DNA of 64,000 nucleotides from Calonectria ilicicola (lineage: Eukaryota; Ascomycota; Sordariomycetes; Hypocreales; Nectriaceae). Below, one piece after another: positions 23,468 through 34,835 of this stretch; position 1 is the first letter of the stretch; the number at the start of each line of letters is the position of its first letter. Under the pieces are notes generated by a model that searched no databases, was not told the DNA's origin, and saw only the letters and a list, made by a program, of their open reading frames with translations. A program made the translations under genes and the position numbers. The stretch covers positions 3,224,001 through 3,288,000 of the forward strand of contig CP085826.1 in the NCBI GenBank assembly GCA_020809705.1, given 5' to 3'.

Positions 23468-24735
23468 TTAACCGAGGAAGCTCTTGACGAAAGCACCAGT
23501 GACGTCACGGAGCTTGGCCTCAGTCTCCTTGCTGAGAGCACCCTCCTTGTCGATGGTGGCAATGAGCTCAGACTCGTTGGTCTTGAGGTGGGCAAGGAAG
23601 TCAGACTCCCACTGAAGAATCTTGTCGACGGGGATGGTGTCGAGGAAACCGTTGACACCAGCGAAGATAAGAGGAACCATCTCGTTGACGGCCATGGGAG
23701 AGTACTGCTTCTGCTTGAGGAGCTCGGTCAGACGCTCACCACGGGACAGGGTCTGCTTGGTGGCGGCATCAAGATCGGAACCGAACTGGGCGAAGGCGGC
23801 GACCTCACGGTACTGAGCCAAGAAGAGCTTCAGGGAACCGGCGACCTGCTTCATGGCCTTGACCTGGGCAGCAGAACCGACACGGGAGACGGAAAGACCG
23901 ACGTTAATGGCGGGTCGGATACCCTTGTAGAAGAGCTCAGCCTCCAAGAAGATCTGACCGTCAGTGATGGAAATGACGTTGGTGGGAATGTAGGCAGACA
24001 CATCACCACCCTGGGTCTCAATGACGGGAAGGGCAGTCATGGAACCACCACCGAGCTTCTTGTTCATCTTGGCAGCACGCTCGAGGAGACGAGAGTGGAG
24101 GTAGAAAACGTCACCGGGGTAAGCCTCACGTCCAGGGGGACGACGGAGCAGAAGAGACATCTGTCGGTAAGCGACGGCCTGCTTGGACAGATCGTCGTAG
24201 ATGACCAGGGAGTGCTTTCCATTGTCTCTGAACCACTCGCCCACAGAAGCACCTAGCAATTGAATTATTAGAATAAGTTGTTAAAGATCAAAACGTGATT
24301 GATTCGTGATGGTGGACAGATGAAGGGATTTGATGTTGTTGATCAGAACGTGGGTAATGCATGATGCTCGACACATGACGGCGCCAAAACAAATAAAGGA
24401 GATGGCTTATTGAAAGTTTGGTCGCAGATAGAACAGTAGTGAAGGAAAGTGCTGTGTGAAGTTGAGGAAGAAACAAAGCAAACAGGCTATGCTTACCGGT
24501 GAAGGGAGCAAGGTACTGCAGAGGAGCAGCCTCGGAGGCAGTGGCGGCAACGACGATGGAGTACTTCATGGCATCGTTCTCCTCGAGAGTCTTGACGAGC
24601 TGGGCGACGGTAGATCGCTTCTGACCAACGGCAACGTAGACACAGTACAGCTTCTTGGTCTCGTCGTTGGAGCTGTTCCATCGCTTCTGGTTAAGCATGG
24701 TGTCAAGAGCGACGGCAGTCTTACCAGTCTGACGA

Positions 24736-24770
<35 letters not shown>

Positions 24771-25851
24771 GGGAACCATGGCGTCGATGGACTTGAGACC
24801 AGTCTGGACGGGCTCGTTGACGGACTGACGGGGCAGGATACCGGGAGCCTTGAGCTGAGCTCGGCGTCTCTCGGTGGTCTTGATGGGACCCTTGCCATCA
24901 ATGGGGTTACCGAGGGCATCGATCACACGGCCAAGCATGGCCTCACCAACGGGGACATCGACCTAGAGATTAAGGTTAGTATCAGTTCTGATGCAGAGCT
25001 TGGCAATCGTTGTGTGAAGCTTACAATCTGGCCGGTACGCTTGACAGCCTCACCCTCCTTAACAAGACGATCGGAACCGAACAACACAACACCGACCTGG
25101 CCGGCCTCGAGGTTCATGCACATGCCCTTGACGCCAGAGGCAAACCTATTGTTATCTGATTAGCTCCAGGATGGCCGATGACGACTGCCAGAAAATTTTC
25201 GCGCAAAACGTACTCGACAAGCTCCTCAGCCTGGACGTTGGCCATACCGTGAACACGGGCGATACCATCACTAAAGCACCAATTGTCAGCTTAATTGAAT
25301 CCCAATTGCTGTTCCCAGAGACGTCATCGATGGTTGAGCTGATTGAATGCCAGCCTTGTCCCAGATGTTCCCTCGCAGAGCTCCACATACCCGACGGAGA
25401 GGACACGGCCAGTCTCGGCGAGACCGGACTCCTCCTGAACACCTCGAATTCGCTGCTCGAGGATGGAAGAAACCTCGGTGGGAGAGGCCTTGGCGTCGGA
25501 GGCGTAGGATCGAGCAGCGCTGAAAGCTGCGGGTGCGGCATTTCGGACCTGAGGTGAAAAAACGAGTTAGCCGAAGCCCGAAAACCCCATGAGGACCTGG
25601 CAGCGACGACGGCAATGAACAGCTCGAAAAAAGCTAATTGAATGTCCTGGGCGATGATCCGAGGGTCCAATTGAGCTCGCTCGATGGTTTTGCGATGGAT
25701 GCATGCTGTTTTGGGGCGGCGGTCGATGGCAGAGCTAGCCGTGAGGCCGATTCGGGGCTCGGGAGCAAAAAACACTTACCGCAGCGACCCTGCCAGCGAC
25801 AGAGACGGCGCCCACGGCGCGGGTGGACTGTCGAAGGGCGTTGCGGAACAT
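23468..25851 (-). CDS. ATP1: Mitochondrial F1 ATP synthase subunit alpha
   Basis: Six exons on the minus strand: 25851-25780, 25548-25391, 25270-25214, 25145-25025, 24962-24497 and 24252-23468, giving 552 residues, the usual length. Introns are 231, 120, 68, 62 and 244 nt, all GT-AG. The protein is the non-catalytic nucleotide-binding subunit of the F1 head on the matrix side of the inner membrane. Exon 1 is an Arg-rich, acid-free targeting peptide ([20 protein letters not shown]). The Walker A motif GDRQTGKT falls at residues 211-218, and [17 protein letters not shown] is the alpha/beta signature with the arginine finger. Sequence continues to the normal C-terminus [11 protein letters not shown]. 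Codon use is C-rich at third positions, as expected for a highly expressed gene. Confidence 0.97.
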
Positions 25852-27345
25852 ATTAAGAGAGGTACGGGGGTTTGGAGATGAAAGGAGAGCAATTGCAACA
25901 AGGTGCAATTGGAGGGAGGGGAGATTGGGGAGTGTGGTGCTGCCTTTGCAGAAAGCAAATGGAGATTTTTGAGAGAGGACAGTGATGGAGCAGAGTCTGT
26001 CTGAGGGAGAAAGTGGGGATTTGCTGGTCCGACCACCCAATCAGGGCCCACTGCGCGGTTTTGCCTGGAAATCCCGAGGCAGCCTTAACAATTTCTTAGC
26101 TTGGCTGTCTAGCCGCTCCATTTCGGAGCTTCACTTGGTCCTCCGAGGACAGGTCCGACTGAAGATGCGAGGGCAGAAGATGCAATGAAATTGCGTGCAT
26201 CGAGCCATTGTCAATTGGGCCGAAGCCGCTCTACAATTGTCTACGGTCAATTGATATGAGATGATGGGGGGGAAGCCCGGATAAAGCTACACGCTGCGTG
26301 GCCAGCGCCGAACCTCGCATCTCTAGCAGCCTTCAACTCCCGTACCGCCGACCTACCGGCATTACCCGGGTTGGCATAGACATAAGTTAGTGCCTGAGAA
26401 ATGTGGTCTGCACACGCAAAAAACGGGAGCTGTGCCAGGGATCGAGCAAAAACCTGGCACACTCTGGACAGCTTGGCCCAACAAGAAACCAATTCGCGGT
26501 GGGACCTCCTGGCTGGCATGGTGACCGGCTCCGGACCATCTTGCTCGCCTGTGCTGTGTCAGCCCGCTAACACAAGTCAAGCACCACGACCAGTGAGCGC
26601 ATGTCGCTGAAACCAGAGGGCACAAACAGCATGTGGGCTCTAGGACATTGCCATGGCGGGCCCTAAGAGCTCGCCGCCGTCCTGATCTCACTTCCGGTCA
26701 CCGGCCACAGACCGACCGAGTTCTCCTCCAGATTATTACTGTAGCGGTCAATCTGGGGTCTTCTCCACTGAATACATTTCGCTTGGTCCTTTATAAAACC
26801 TATCATTGTGGACAATTAGATTGGGTTGGTGGTGACAAAATCCAGTGTTGTCTTGGCTGTCATGCTCAGTCTTTCTGATTGCGCAATCAAATTAATTTTT
26901 GAATTGTCCACATGGAAATAATTGGTGATGGAAAAGTTCAATGCGCGCAATGGTTTTTTTTTCGTTGTCCCATATCAATACTTACATATCTCTCGATACA
27001 ATACCTGGTGTTGTTGTTGAGTCAATTGTAAACTCGGTTCCTTTCAAACAATTGGCAATTATCAGCATTGGAGAATACATTTTCATGGCACATAAAAAAA
27101 ATCAAACTGTCTCTCAAAGGGCAGGGAACAAGTTCAGATGATGTGCCGCCTTTTCAGGCAAGATGGCATATATGTCACATTCAACAGTGAATACTGGAAA
27201 GCCGGCATAGGCGCCGGTCGGTCTCTTAGGCCGATGCTCGACTCAATTCTTGTCGAGCTGATGCAAAGGCAAAAAGAAATACACATTGCCCAGTAATTTT
27301 TCCCCTAATATTCGCCGTGACCATCCGTGAAAGACATGAAACCGT
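25852..27345. other. Upstream region of ATP1 and 3' flank of RPL11
   Basis: This 1.5-kb interval has no supported gene. The part next to 25852 is the ATP1 promoter and leader; the part after about 26700 is A/T-richer and includes the RPL11 3' UTR. Confidence 0.6.
26037..26041 (+). promoter_or_regulatory. Candidate CCAAT box upstream of ATP1
   Basis: CCAAT followed by CA stands 186 bp upstream of the ATP1 start codon. A second one in the opposite orientation lies at 26214-26218. CCAAT boxes bind the Hap complex, which controls respiratory genes in fungi; use here is an inference. Confidence 0.35.
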
Positions 27346-27987
27346 TTATCGGAGAATACCGTCGAAGCGGCCCTTGAACCACTTCATGGTCTCCTCGCGC
27401 TTGATGCGGTGGCTGGAACCAATGGTGCTCTTGATGCGGCGGCGGCGGGTGACGCGCTCACCAGGTCGGGTCATGCAGCAGTAGAAGTCCATGCCGTAGA
27501 TACCGATGGAGGGGTCGTACTTGATACCAAGATCGATGTGCTCGCTGATACCGAAGCCGAAGTTTCCAGTCTCGGAGAAGTTGCGCTTGCGGAGCTCGTA
27601 CTCCTTGACCTTGAGGCCACGCTCGAGAATCTCCTCAGCCTTTCATAATAGTCAGCGCCTTGTCGCATTCCACTCGATATCCATTTTCTCATTTACCTTG
27701 GGGCCTCGGACGGTGACGTGGACGGAGATCTTTTCGTTACGTCGGATGCCGAAGGTACGGACGGTGTAACGGGCCTTGCCTGTTTGCAAGAGTCAGATCG
27801 AGCTGCTTCGAAATTTTCTTCAATGCGGATTTCGCAACATACTGTAGACGGGGGTTTGACCAGACAGCTGCTCGAGCACCTTGGCGGCACGGGTGAGACG
27901 ATCACCAGATTCACCGACGGAAATGTTCAGAACGAGCTTCTGAATCTTGAGCTCCCGCATGGGGTTGCTAGCCTTCTCGGACGCCAT
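27346..27987 (-). CDS. RPL11: 60S ribosomal protein L11 (uL5)
   Basis: Exons on the minus strand are 27987-27843, 27779-27697 and 27639-27346, giving 173 residues, the normal size. Introns are 63 nt (GTATGT) and 57 nt (GTAAAT). uL5 sits in the central protuberance of the large subunit next to 5S rRNA. Family sequence is continuous across both junctions: [40 protein letters not shown], then [18 protein letters not shown], then [20 protein letters not shown], and a Lys/Arg-rich end with [16 protein letters not shown]. It is divergent from the SmB gene with 354 bp between start codons. Confidence 0.97.
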
Positions 27988-28341
27988 GGCTGCTGTTGTT
28001 AGTCGACAGGGTGGTTGAAGTGTCGAAATTTCGCAAGTTGGCGGAGAGTGGATTGTGAATTTTGTGAGACTTGGGAAAAATTGAGGGTTTGTCTGCCCTC
28101 AAGCGGCGGCGGCGCAAAAGCGGGGCCTTGTTCTTCCAAAAGGGTGCTAGCCCCAAAAGGTACCTCAGCCATGTACCTTTCAGCCTTTCGCATCAGGCTC
28201 CGCAGATTTTTGGACCTCATCCTCACCTTCAGAGCTCCAGGCATTGAAGGTCGTCGCGGTCGCGCAACAGCTCCGTGGACAAGCACCAATTTTTGTACCT
28301 TTGAGGCACTGCGTTAGCAAGTCCTCACCACACAAGCCAAT
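27988..28341. promoter_or_regulatory. Shared upstream region of RPL11 and SmB
   Basis: The 354 bp between the two divergent starts must contain both promoters. No TATA box is evident. The arrangement suggests a bidirectional promoter for a ribosomal-protein gene and a spliceosomal gene; this is inferred from layout only. Confidence 0.5.
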
Positions 28342-29217
28342 ATGTCGAACAAACAAGGAAAGATGGTATGTTGCTCCAATCCCCGTTTCTCCCCACGCGT
28401 CGAACTTGTTGTTGATCCAGATGCTAACCAGCTTTCGATGCTCTACAGGCCGGTTACGTATGTCACCCCCGATGCACACCATCTTAGCGAGATCCTGTCT
28501 GAATGCTAACATAACGGCCTGCAGATCAACTGGCGGATGCGGGTGACACTGAACGATGGAAGGGCCATGACCGGTCAGATGCTCGCCTTCGATAAGCACA
28601 TGAACCTTGTCCTGGCCGATACCGAGGAATTTCGACGTGTCAAGCGCAAGCAAAACAAGCCTGCTGCCCCAGGCTCCTCCGATTCGGCTTCGCAAACCAT
28701 CGAGACTGAGGAGAAGCGAACTCTCGGTCTGACTATTGTCCGTGGTGCGCATATCATCTCGCTGTCGGTCGAGTCCCCTCCCCCCGCCGACCCAAGTGCT
28801 CGACTTGGAAAGAGTGCTCCTGGAGGTATTCCCTCTGCTCTGGCCTCCGGCCCTGGCGTTGCTCGCCCTGCTGGCCGAGGTGCTGCTCCTCCCTCACTTG
28901 CCGTACGTTGACCCTAGACTTTTTGCGTTGAACTTCTACTGACTAGTTTACAGGGTCCCGCCGCCGGTGTTGGCGGTGCTCCTCCTCCAGGTTTCCCCGG
29001 CTTCCCAGGAGCTCCCGGTTTTTCCGGTGGCCGAGGTGGTAAGTTCTCCTATCCTCGTTATTCAAAGAGATTCTCTAACCATCACCAAGCACCCCCTCCA
29101 GGCTTCCCTGGAAACTTCCCTCCCCCTGGATTCCCTGGCAATGCCTCCTTCCCTCCTCCAGGCTTCAACCCTCCCGGTGGTGCTCCCCCAGGATTCAACC
29201 CTCCTCCTCGACGATAG
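28342..29217 (+). CDS. SMB1: Small nuclear ribonucleoprotein Sm-B
   Basis: Five exons: 28342-28365, 28449-28457, 28525-28902, 28954-29038 and 29090-29217, giving 207 residues. The second exon is only 9 nt and encodes Ala-Gly-Tyr, which restores the family start MSNKQGKMAGYINWRMRVTL. SmB is part of the heptameric Sm ring on U1, U2, U4 and U5 snRNAs. Sm motif 1 is INWRMRVTLNDGRAMTGQML with AFDKHMNLVL; Sm motif 2 is LGLTIVRGAHIISLSV. The C-terminal half is Gly/Pro-rich with repeated PPPGF(P/N) units, as usual in SmB. All introns are short GT-AG introns (83, 67, 51, 51 nt). Confidence 0.95.
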
Positions 29218-29778
29218 ATTAAGTAGGCGCAGGATAGGACAGGAATTAATGTTCTGGAAGAAATTACGATACCTTTGCCACAGGCGGAAGACGGCACGTT
29301 CCTGTAGATCGGAGAAACCTGAATGCAGGGTACGACGTCGAATATTACTTATGAGTTTTGGGTCTTACAAAATGTACGTGAATTTTTCCACGGTGTTTTA
29401 GTCATCTGGGCATGAATGTTAACATTTGACCAAGACATGGGTGTGTACTTTGTAGACAACTATGATGTCGGTGAACGGGCCCCGCTTCCACGAATATGTT
29501 GCAACCCCACCAAGCAAATAATGTGAACCAGTCATGAACCAGACACGAATTTTATCAGATTACATCTATTCTTTGTTCCCAAAAGATAGATTTTATTTTG
29601 TCATGTTTAGAGAAGAAACTATGACGTATCCGAACCGAGTTCCATCTTCCATTCCAGCCAGTGCTGACTAAGTATTTGTGAATCGTTGCCCAATCTCAGC
29701 TCAGTGTGGTTTCGCCCTGGGGCATGTAAACGTATATTCTCCTCTAAGTGCTGCTATTCCCAAACGAGCTTCTTAACC
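29218..29778. other. Intergenic spacer between tandem genes
   Basis: About 560 bp of A/T-rich sequence holds the SmB 3' UTR and the promoter of the next gene. No gene is seen. Confidence 0.55.
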
Positions 29779-31453
29779 ATGCCTAATTTTGAGTTTGTGG
29801 TATCAAACGGTCCTCCCAGAAAACGACCCTCAGCGGCCATTAGAAGCCATGCCGTCAAGAATGGCCTCCTGCGAAAGGGCCAAGAAGAGGCTCCAGACGG
29901 GTCCAGGGACTCACAACTCACTCTACGTCAGAAAGACTCTCTAAAGGGGAGGTTTAGACTCGACGGCGGTACCAAGAAGACCAAGAAACCAGTCGACGTA
30001 GGGAACATCCTGGGGTCAAGGTTGAAACGGGTAGAACCCGTGAATAAAGCCGTGGTGCAAAGTACCAGGAGCACTGCGCCCGTACAAAATGATTTCCAGC
30101 TTGATGCAGTCCAAATTAATTATATTGTTCAGAACCCTTGGTCTCGTGTTGGCGAAATTCCTGGTCAGGTGCAGGGCGATCCGTTTGGTACCTTTCCTGT
30201 TCCTCTAACTGAAAGTGTTGCCAAGCTGATCAATTTCTGTATGTTTCCATTACAACATGCATTTCATTGACTGACAGGATAGTTATCTCCCGTTTCGATC
30301 TTCCCGTGTCTATTGCAGCTGTCCAGAAATGCTGGTGGGAATACGCGCATACCAATCCCCTTCTCATGCATACAACTCTCAGCCTAGCTGCAGCGTCGAT
30401 GCACTCACTCCTACCGGATCCCAAAGGAATTCTTGCCGAAGGCTACAGACAGAAAGGGCTGGCTTTACGGGGGATACAGGAGAGAATAAATCAAGGTGAC
30501 AAAAGCCTAGTCGTAGTTGGGGCGATCGCCAGTCTTGCCCACGTTGAGGTTTGCAGATTGGTAGACGACGTTCAAAACACGTCGCTGATGATTGCCAGGG
30601 TGTTGAAGGAAACTTCCATGCAGCCCGTCTTCATTTGAAAGGTCTTGATCTTCTCGTTAAAGCATGTGCTCGCGGATACGATGAGGTCAAAAGTAATATC
30701 AATGTTTCAAGGGCAGTGAGTTGGTGAGAACCCCCAGCAATCCTTGAGCCCGTGCACTCTAATCAACTCAGGTCGGATATTCAAGCAGCAAATGGACTAG
30801 GTTTAAAACCGCTCTTTCCAATAATCATACCTCTCGATTCTTTAACGCTTCCCGCTAGTGTCATGACTGTTGCAGAGCAACCGAGTCTGTCGCATCTAAA
30901 CGTGTTTGAGAAGAGCCGCGATGACACTCATGTGAGACTCAGCTTCTCACTTGTACGTCGGGCACAGTCCGCGTTGAGACACAAGGATGTTTCGGGTGAT
31001 GATTTCCGGGTCCTTGTCAATGCCGTCGATCATTACATAGCGAGCACACTGGGGAGCGACAGCCTATCAAGTTTGGGCCGGATGCTCATTACGGCCGCAC
31101 ACATCGTTTATTACGCCACTGTTCGAGAAGCGTCGCTCCAAGCTATCATTCTCAAAGCTCTAACGCAAAGGCTGCATAAGCTGCTTGACATCTGGTCACC
31201 CATCCTTAGCAGCCATTCAGAATATCAACAGGGGTTGCTTTGGTGCATGGTTGTGGGATCAGCTGCGACGTATGAGAGAGGGGAGGGATGGAACTTTTTT
31301 TCCGCAAATTTATCAACAGCCATCACCCGAGGACACATCTTCAACCTACTGCAGCTGGAGATGATGACAAAAAAGTTTATATGGAACAAAAGTTTTCCTG
31401 GAGAATTTCTGAAACAATACGAATCAGAGTTATTTCCCGCCAGTCATCAATAA
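29779..31453 (+). CDS. Fungal-specific transcription-factor-domain protein without a zinc cluster
   Basis: Exons 29779-30238, 30283-30548, 30599-30723 and 30772-31453 join to 510 residues; introns are 44, 50 and 48 nt. The start MPNFEFVVSNGPPRKRPSAAIRSHAVKN is typical of a large Pezizomycotina family that carries the Fungal_trans_2 region but no Zn2Cys6 motif. The basic N-terminal 110 residues are followed by a helical region: KCWWEYAHTNPLLMHTTLSLAAASM, GNFHAARLHLKGLDLLVKA and a C-terminal part ending LKQYESELFPASHQ. At the first intron the nearer AG (CTGACAG) would create a stop; the AG six bases later keeps the frame. At intron 3 I used the second of two donors (GTGAGA, not GTGAGT) because only it keeps the frame. 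Role probably regulatory, target unknown. Confidence 0.78.
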
Positions 31454-31674
31454 TATGAGAGCGAGAGCTGAGGATCCGCGCTTACCCTACAGAGTTCATC
31501 AAATATCGACCATTACTTGGTATATTATCTAGTAACAAGCTGCACAAGGCTCTAAGTACTAGGGGTGCGAAAACCCAGCTGTAGAATCAATACCATAAAC
31601 AAACAACTCCAATCACTCCTTGGTATCCCTCATATCATTCCATTGATTCCCTTGACATGACCTCGCAGTTCAGC

Positions 31675-32562
31675 TCAAACTCCAACAGCGTGGCTGAATA
31701 CTTTAGCAGCTAGCTGGCTGAGCAATCTCGCTCTATCATCCTGTGGAAGTTCCTGTTCTAAAGTCAACATTCGAGACCGCTTGACATGTATTTAAAAGAC
31801 TTGCCTGGAATACGGAGTATACGCTCTTTCCCTTGGCATCCCGGACGGCGCCGAGCCGGTTCCCCGCCACGGCACCAGCAACCATGCCCGGGACGTTGGC
31901 GACGATGAACCCGAGAGCACCCCCACTGAGCCCGCCAACCATTCCCCAAAACTTACCAGTCGGACGGTTGGTGCCGCCTTCAGCCATGCCTTCCTCGCGC
32001 ATCATCTCCTCAAAGACATCGCTGAATTGCGCGTTCCTCGCCTGATCACGATCTGGCGGGGGTTGGCCCTCGTTGCCAGTGTTTTTGGTAAAGAAGTTCC
32101 ACGCCCACGAGTAGGCGTTTTGGTCTTGGTTCTGGCCTGGCGGCGTCTCGGCGCCCGAGTCGAAGGGGTCGGATGGCGTGCTCCTGTTGAACAGCCTCCG
32201 CTGCGCATCGTAGTCCCGCCGGCGACCAGCGTCGGACAGCGTGAAGTAGGCGTCGTTGACAAGCTGGAATTTGCGTGTTCGTTCGGCTCGCTCTGGGGAG
32301 TTGGCACCCACGCGATCAGGGTGTGTCTTCAGCGCAGCGCTGCGGGGGGAGAGAGTTAGCTGGTAAGGATAGCATAGAAACCTGGAAGCGTCCAAGACAT
32401 ACCGCTTGTATGCATCTCTGATTTGCTGGGTCGTCGCCGAGTCCGGAACCTCAAGGATAGCATCTAGGACGTTGAATATCAGTGACAGCTCATGGCCGCA
32501 GATGGTGGGGCAAACGCATGCGAAACCGTACAATAATCAGGCGGGGCGGCTCTGGTAGCCAT
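31675..32562 (-). CDS. DnaJ (J-domain) co-chaperone
   Basis: Exons on the minus strand are 32562-32532, 32463-32403, 32339-31805 and 31752-31675, giving 234 residues. The J domain opens the protein: PPDYYAILEVPDSATTQQIR, then HPD in LKTHPDRVGANSPER, and FQLVNDAYFTLSDAGRRRDYD. The J domain stimulates Hsp70 ATPase. The C-terminal part has a Gly/Ala-rich hydrophobic stretch (GGLSGGALGFIVANVPGMVAGAVAGNRLG, split here as GGLSGGALGF and GMVAGAVAGNRLG) that may associate with a membrane or self-assemble. The last intron, 31804-31753 (52 nt), has donor CAG|GCAAGT, so it is a GC-AG intron; only this joint yields SVYSVFQELPQDDRARLLSQL. No zinc-finger or G/F region of classic DnaJ is present. Confidence 0.88.
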
Positions 32563-33027
32563 CTTGGCAGTGTAAATTCAAATGAGCAAGGACAAGGGTT
32601 TCGGAGAATATCTTGCTTTTCCAGGAAGCTTGAAAAGTACTTGGAAAAGGTGGAAATTTTGAGGACTGTGATTCAAAGCCAGGCAGGCTCTCCAGTATCA
32701 AAAGCAATAGATTGCGAACTAAGGTCGCGTGGGGCCAAAGTGTCAACGTCATTGTGGCGGTGCCAGGTGGCTAGCTGAGCTGCTCTCTGTACTCCCACGC
32801 CAACCAATCCAAGGTGAATTTCTTGATATCATCATGGTTTTGTGCACATCTCGCATTATTCAACACAACACCAAGTTTGCGTGTCATACATGAATAATTT
32901 TATTTGTAAACGACTGGGTATATGTGCTCGTGCAACCTATCTGAGCCTGGTATCTCGGTGATGTATCCGCAACTGCCTGTATCAACCCATCCTGACTAAA
33001 CCAAACGTCTGGCAACTCCAATCTATC
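32563..33027. other. Spacer upstream of the J-protein gene
   Basis: This 465-bp stretch holds the J-protein promoter and the 3' end of the Clr5-domain gene. No gene is visible. Confidence 0.55.
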
Positions 33028-34573
33028 CTATTCAAAGTCCTCCTCTAGGTATTCCTTGGCTCTCAATAGCGCATCTGCGGTGGTGGCATTCGCCTCCTCC
33101 CATTTGCCGGCTTTTTGAAAGTGTCCAGCGAGCACCCACAAATCTCGAATCACGCGGAGGTTGTTATTAGTCCCGTGGGCCGCCTCTCGTTTCCGGACCG
33201 CCCACCGGAGGTTCTCTTCTGCCGTGTCCCATTCCTGCCGGCCCTGGTGAACTCGTGCTAGCATCTTGCGTGCATAAGCGTGGAAGCGGGCGCTGGATCT
33301 CGATTGCGTATCAGAACTGGTCCGGTCCAACAGGCTGATGGCCAGCTTCTCTGCCTTATCGCGGTCGCCAATATCCATTTGGGTGAATTCCAGGCGCAGG
33401 GCTTCTACTCGTAGCTGGTCTGACGCATCGCCATCTGCAGTGAATTGCGGGGATTCGGCCATCGACTCCAGTGCGTTGTCCATGGCCTCTCGCCTCTTGG
33501 CTAAGTTACTCCCTCTCCGCAACGGTGTTCGTCCATCCCAGATGAGCTGCTCATAAAGCCAGAGGCGCTGGGGCCCTGAGGCTTCAATCTGGTCGGACAG
33601 GAGGTCAACATTCCGTAGCCAGGCCTGGCGCAAAAGGTGGCAAACAAACTTTCTGCCCTGTTCAGTCTGGTAGTCACATTTCCTTAGTTGATGAAGAATT
33701 CGCAGTAGCGGGTGTTGCACTGGAAGCTGTTGCTGTGCTAAAGCGAATGCATGGTCTAGAAATATGCCAAGAAGTTGGAGATGCCCCCGGTTCACCATCT
33801 CGTAGATGGTGTCTAAAAAATGCCAGACTAGATCCGGGTGGTCATCAGTCAAGACATATTCGAGCACGTAGAATCCCCTCCGCGCAGCCAAGCCGGCCAG
33901 GTTTCCTTTGCCGTGGGACCACAAATCAAAGACAAGTTCAAACGTCCTATACATGGTTCGACTGTCTTGGATTGGGGGCCGGTTGGGGTTGGCAAGGTAC
34001 TTGGACATTGGGTCTGAAATGGTGTAGTGAGACTCCAGTTTCGCCTGGCTCCAGGAAAAGACGTTTCCAAGAACCAGCTCGAGGTTGTGATAGGGTCCAA
34101 CGCTTGACGGTTTCACAAGAGCCATAGGCGTCTTGGCCAGGAGTGGGTTCTGCTCCAGTGTTACAGAATGCGCGTCGGTCGGACTAACGCAAGGGGTATC
34201 TGCAGAGGGTGTGGGAGTGGTAGCCGTCGACTCAGACGGGCTCTTGCGATATGTCCGCTTTCTGATATTCCACTTCTTTAACCGCTTCTTAAACATTTGC
34301 TCACTTGGAAATGGCAATGATTAGCCCACCAGTCCAGCTGCAAGAAAAGTGAGCTTATAATATAAAAACTTACGTCGCCACGAAGCCATGCCGGGCTTGG
34401 AGAATGCTCATCGTCTCATTCAGCTTGCGGTTGTCATGGATGTATAGCGTCTTAATGTGGTCCCTCATCGACTCCCACTCATCCTCGGTGTGCTCCTTGG
34501 AATAAGACCTGTCATCAACCAGCGGAGGGCAGCCCGGCAGCCGGGGTGCCAACATTGGCAGGGCCGCCATCAT
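33028..34573 (-). CDS. Clr5-domain protein
   Basis: Exons on the minus strand are 34573-34374 and 34303-33028, giving 491 residues; the 70-nt intron has a GTAAGT donor and a CCAAG acceptor. The Clr5 domain lies at about residues 30-83: EWESMRDHIKTLYIHDNRKL, ETMSILQARHGFVAT joined across the intron to EQMFKKRLKKWNIRKRTYR. Clr5 domains are found at the N-terminus of many Pezizomycotina proteins and are thought to bind DNA. The rest is helical, and the last 100 residues (ARKMLARVHQGRQEWDTAEE, VLAGHFQKAGKWEEANATT) look like tetratricopeptide-type repeats. Function unknown. An AAC microsatellite lies 166 bp upstream of the start. Confidence 0.85.
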
Positions 34574-34737
34574 GTCCCCGAGACGCGAGACGAGGATTGG
34601 CCAGAGCCCAGAATGTAGTCAGCGTCTGGGTCTGTCTGGGGCTGGTTCGTCTGATCCTGAGGTCTCTTTTGGCCCAGCAGAGAGGCACGCACAGCAATAA
34701 AAACAACGACGTCAGTAACCACAGCCTTGATACCCAC

Positions 34738-34738
34738 C

Positions 34739-34835
<97 letters not shown>
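34738..34835. repeat. AAC/GTT trinucleotide microsatellite, about 32 units
   Basis: An uninterrupted run of AAC covers about 95 bp. It is GTT on the strand of the Clr5-domain gene and sits 166-262 bp upstream of that start codon. The frames it opens on both strands (poly-Asn, Thr, Gln on one side; poly-Val, Leu, Cys on the other) are products of the repeat and not genes. Confidence 0.97.

Noticed and set aside
23588..24256. 222-residue plus-strand frame
   Set aside because: Exact antisense of the last ATP1 exon.
30239..30276. First possible acceptor (CTGACAG) for intron 1 of the transcription-factor-like gene
   Set aside because: It creates an immediate TGA stop at the junction; the AG six bases downstream gives a continuous protein.
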